Source of the DNA: a virus | Direction: 5' to 3' (one strand) | Virus record (IMG/VR): IMGVR_UViG_3300025645_000518 | Coordinates: 1 to 22,100 of that record | DNA length: 22,100 nucleotides | Shown here: positions 20,796 through 22,100 of the stretch, piece by piece | Position numbering within the stretch: position 1 is the first letter of the stretch | Layout: each line of letters opens with the position of its first letter | Notes under the pieces: model-generated | Databases searched by the model: none | What the model saw: the letters and a program-made list of their open reading frames with translations, nothing else | What the model was told of the DNA's origin: nothing | Translations under genes and position numbers: made by a program

Positions 20796-20893
20796 CTCTT
20801 TTTACCTTTTTTCTTTTTGAATATTATACTATCAATCTTCACAAAGATCGAATCTATAGCTCCTAAAAATTTGTACATAAACCTATCAAACAT
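20792..20893 (-). CDS. 33-aa amphipathic/basic mini protein
   Basis: ATG at 20893, TGA at 20792. The product, MFDRFMYKFLGAIDSIFVKI then DSIIFKKKKGKKR, has an amphipathic helix rich in Phe, Ile and Met followed by a Lys/Arg tail. A pattern 'M-x-D-x-F-(I/M)YKF-x-GAID-x-x-x-x-x-IDS' is common in marine podoviruses near lysis genes, as I recall. It could act at the membrane (small holin-like) or with nucleic acid. TAATG and ATGA overlaps on both sides support translation. Confidence 0.7.
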   Translation of the reverse strand: MFDRFMYKFLGAIDSIFVKIDSIIFKKKKGKKR

Positions 20894-21048
20894 TATATTT
20901 TTTGTAATCTAGGATCGTTTGATAAAATATTCTTTTCAGCTTTAGGTCTTGCGACAGAATCTTTGCTTCTCTTTCTTAATTGAGCTAAAGCAGATTCTTT
21001 TTTTCTTTTTTCGTCAAATTCTTTTTTTAAGTCTCTTAATAAATTCAT
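20893..21048 (-). CDS. 51-aa charged small protein
   Basis: ATG at 21048 to TAA at 20893. The product is almost entirely helix-forming and charged: MNLLRDLKKEFDEKRKKESA, then LAQLRKRSKDSVARPKAEKN, ending ILSNDPRLQKI. No Cys, Trp or membrane segment. It starts two bases after the previous stop and ends in a TAATG junction. Function unknown. A short coiled-coil or nucleic-acid-binding helix is possible from composition alone. Confidence 0.6.
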   Translation of the reverse strand: MNLLRDLKKEFDEKRKKESALAQLRKRSKDSVARPKAEKNILSNDPRLQKI

Positions 21049-21050
21049 AA

Positions 21051-21695
21051 TTAATCTTCTTTCTTTTCTACATTATAGAACATTTTGTTACTATCGTCAG
21101 TAAGCCAGTCTTTATTTTCGACATTCCATTTTGTAGTTTGGACTTCATAATCTGGTACCCTGTTACCAACAGTGTAGTTAGGAGCATCCCACAAAATACG
21201 ATTATTAGGCTGAGCTGCATAATTACCGTTATCAAGAGCCAATATATGTGCACACTTATGTTCAGCAGGAATTTCAGAATGTTCTGTATCCAAAATATTA
21301 CTTTCGGGGTGACCCCAATCAACGGTAAATAGATATTCGAATGGATAATTTTTTTTATCTTTTCCATAATATTTTCCTCGTTTTCCTCTTAGAAAACTAA
21401 AGCAATGCACACTAGGATAATAACTAAAACTATTCCACAGTTGTAACTGGTCGATCGGCAAATCTGGCACCTCGGCTCTATCATAACGTTCTTGGAAAAA
21501 CGCTGAGATAGGCAAACGCCAAAAGCACGCACCATTTGGTAGCATGATATTAAATAAGAGAGCACGGTCTGTGATAGACGTGACACTAAAGATACAACAG
21601 TCTTCACTTTCTCCTTGATGTTTTGATAAATCATATAAATACTCCTTCCTAATTTTACAGTATATTGGTGGTATGTCTGCATTCAAATAAGCCAT
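21051..21695 (-). CDS. conserved marine phage protein of unknown function, 214 aa
   Basis: A mixed alpha/beta protein without recognisable motif. It contains CCIFSVTSITDRALLFNIML (33-52), FWRLPISAF (58-66), and a long segment rich in Trp, Asp and Asn: ILALDNGNYAAQPNNRILWD (150-169), VPDYEVQTTKWNVENKDW (179-196) and FYNVEKKED at the end. The combination 'NG-x-YAAQPNNRI-x-W-D-(A/P)' with 'VPDY-x-V-x-(T/K)-x-x-W-x-VE-x-x-(D/K)W' is familiar from pelagiphage-like and cyanophage genomes, where it is listed as hypothetical. It has no signal peptide. It begins directly after the basic protein stop (one base after), so it is co-translated. A DNA-processing or head-related role cannot be distinguished. 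Confidence 0.75.
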   Translation of the reverse strand: MAYLNADIPPIYCKIRKEYLYDLSKHQGESEDCCIFSVTSITDRALLFNIMLPNGACFWRLPISAFFQERYDRAEVPDLPIDQLQLWNSFSYYPSVHCFSFLRGKRGKYYGKDKKNYPFEYLFTVDWGHPESNILDTEHSEIPAEHKCAHILALDNGNYAAQPNNRILWDAPNYTVGNRVPDYEVQTTKWNVENKDWLTDDSNKMFYNVEKKED

Positions 21696-22016
21696 TTAGC
21701 ATTTCCACCTTCTCCTTGCAGCACATATTCTTTTATCTGGAGTTTTACTACAATTGACATTATGCATTTTCATTTGACCTGCTGATCTTGCGCAATATGA
21801 CTTACGTCTTTTTGCAGCCTTACTTCCTTTTTTAACTTTACCTGTAACTGCTGTTTTTAGCTTAGATCCAGGGTTCATTCTTCTGTACGCACGAACACCT
21901 GCTGCAGTCATACCTGCTCCAGATTTTGTAGACCTAAAGTTCTTTTTATTTTTCGCTGGCATACCGCCTTTAGCGAAGCCATCGATCTCTATACCTAAGT
22001 CAGCATAGTAATCCAT
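21696..22016 (-). CDS. basic Cys-containing small protein (DUF6321-like)
   Basis: A 106-aa protein, strongly basic after residue 18. The core reads SGAGMTAAGVRAYRRMNPGS (32-51), KLKTAVTGKVKKGSKAAKRR (52-71) and SYCARSAGQMK (73-83), ending CAARRRWKC. This order of 'G-x-G-(L/M)-(T/S)-x-x-G-x-x-x-Y-x-x-x-(N/T)G-S-x-L-x-x-(P/A)V', 'KR-RKS(F/Y)CAR-x-x-G' and a final '(L/A)R-(R/K)W-(N/K)C' fits a small phage domain I recall as DUF6321; the name is from memory. The four Cys and high charge suggest metal-assisted binding to nucleic acid or a capsid-linked role. It begins 3 bases after the previous gene's stop. Confidence 0.75.
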   Translation of the reverse strand: MDYYADLGIEIDGFAKGGMPAKNKKNFRSTKSGAGMTAAGVRAYRRMNPGSKLKTAVTGKVKKGSKAAKRRKSYCARSAGQMKMHNVNCSKTPDKRICAARRRWKC

Positions 22017-22019
22017 AGA

Positions 22020-22100
22020 TTACCCATCGTAATAAGCTGTTACTGCATGACACTCTGTTTCATTAAAAGTCACATACGCACCGTCAGCAAATACTACTCC
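22020..22100 (-). CDS. C-terminal end of an upstream gene, cut by window edge
   Basis: The frame is open from the right edge to a TAA at 22020-22022 and yields 26 residues, starting GVVFADGAYVTFNETECHAV. It stops 3 bases before the next ATG. Only the tail of the protein is visible, so no family can be assigned. The same-strand direction and tight spacing show it belongs to the same operon. Confidence 0.6.
   Translation of the reverse strand, partial: GVVFADGAYVTFNETECHAVTAYYDG

Noticed and set aside
21068-21682. Two open frames of 99 and 97 aa on the minus strand within the 214-aa gene
   Set aside because: They are alternative-frame shadows, hydrophobic by chance in AT-rich DNA. The 214-aa frame has known phage-like patterns and fits between its neighbours.
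1-22100. tRNA genes, CRISPR arrays, IS elements, integrase or attachment sites
   Set aside because: No clover-leaf-like segment, spaced repeats, transposase or recombinase motif was recognised on either strand.

Overview
The window is a tightly packed, AT-rich stretch of a tailed-phage genome in which every supported gene lies on the minus strand, so transcription runs from position 22100 towards 1. The largest space between adjacent genes is 56 bases. Many neighbours share bases at the junction (TAATG or ATGA stop/start overlaps), as in a translationally coupled late operon. The protein families match marine podoviruses of the pelagiphage / uncultured-ocean-phage kind: a P22-like tail set, tiny Lys/Arg-rich proteins, a Peptidase_M15-type endolysin and the marine fibre motif DTSPQLGG. 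No host marker gene is present, so a SAR11-like host is inferred only from composition and family resemblance. No RNA gene, integrase, IS element or CRISPR array was seen.

Layout in transcription order. (1) 22100-20661: a gene end, a basic Cys-containing protein, a conserved 214-aa protein and three small proteins of 51, 33 and 44 aa. (2) 20670-19590: lysis region with a membrane coiled-coil protein, a 73-aa protein and an M15 peptidase endolysin. (3) 19590-18684: five small, mostly basic proteins, two of which overlap in different frames. (4) 18676-16972: head-to-tail connector proteins, namely a P22 gp4-like protein, a 113-aa protein and an SU10-type adaptor. (5) 16952-11911: a conserved virion protein, a 714-aa Trp-Gly-repeat fibre with a LamG-like domain, a tail fibre, a Gly-rich adhesin-like protein and a Trp-rich protein. 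A good sigma70-like promoter candidate precedes the tail fibre. (6) 11872-5900: the remarkable part, ten consecutive small 2OG-Fe(II)-oxygenase-like genes of at least five different types, with one SAM-methyltransferase-like gene embedded. (7) 5878-3106: a P22 gp10-like tail hub followed by small conserved structural proteins. (8) 3106-1429: two glycosyltransferases, one GT-B and one GT-A. (9) 1372-1: a virion-associated Gly/Ala-rich protein and a GNAT-like protein cut by the window edge.

Reading the genes together: the oxygenase cassette sits inside the tail module, directly after the fibre and Gly-rich adhesin genes and before the tail hub, and two glycosyltransferases follow. The most economical hypothesis is a virion or host-surface modification pathway (hydroxylation, possibly methylation and glycosylation). 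Nothing in the sequence identifies the substrate, and DNA modification or manipulation of host 2-oxoglutarate remain possible. The density and diversity of the oxygenases in one operon is the main discovery candidate.
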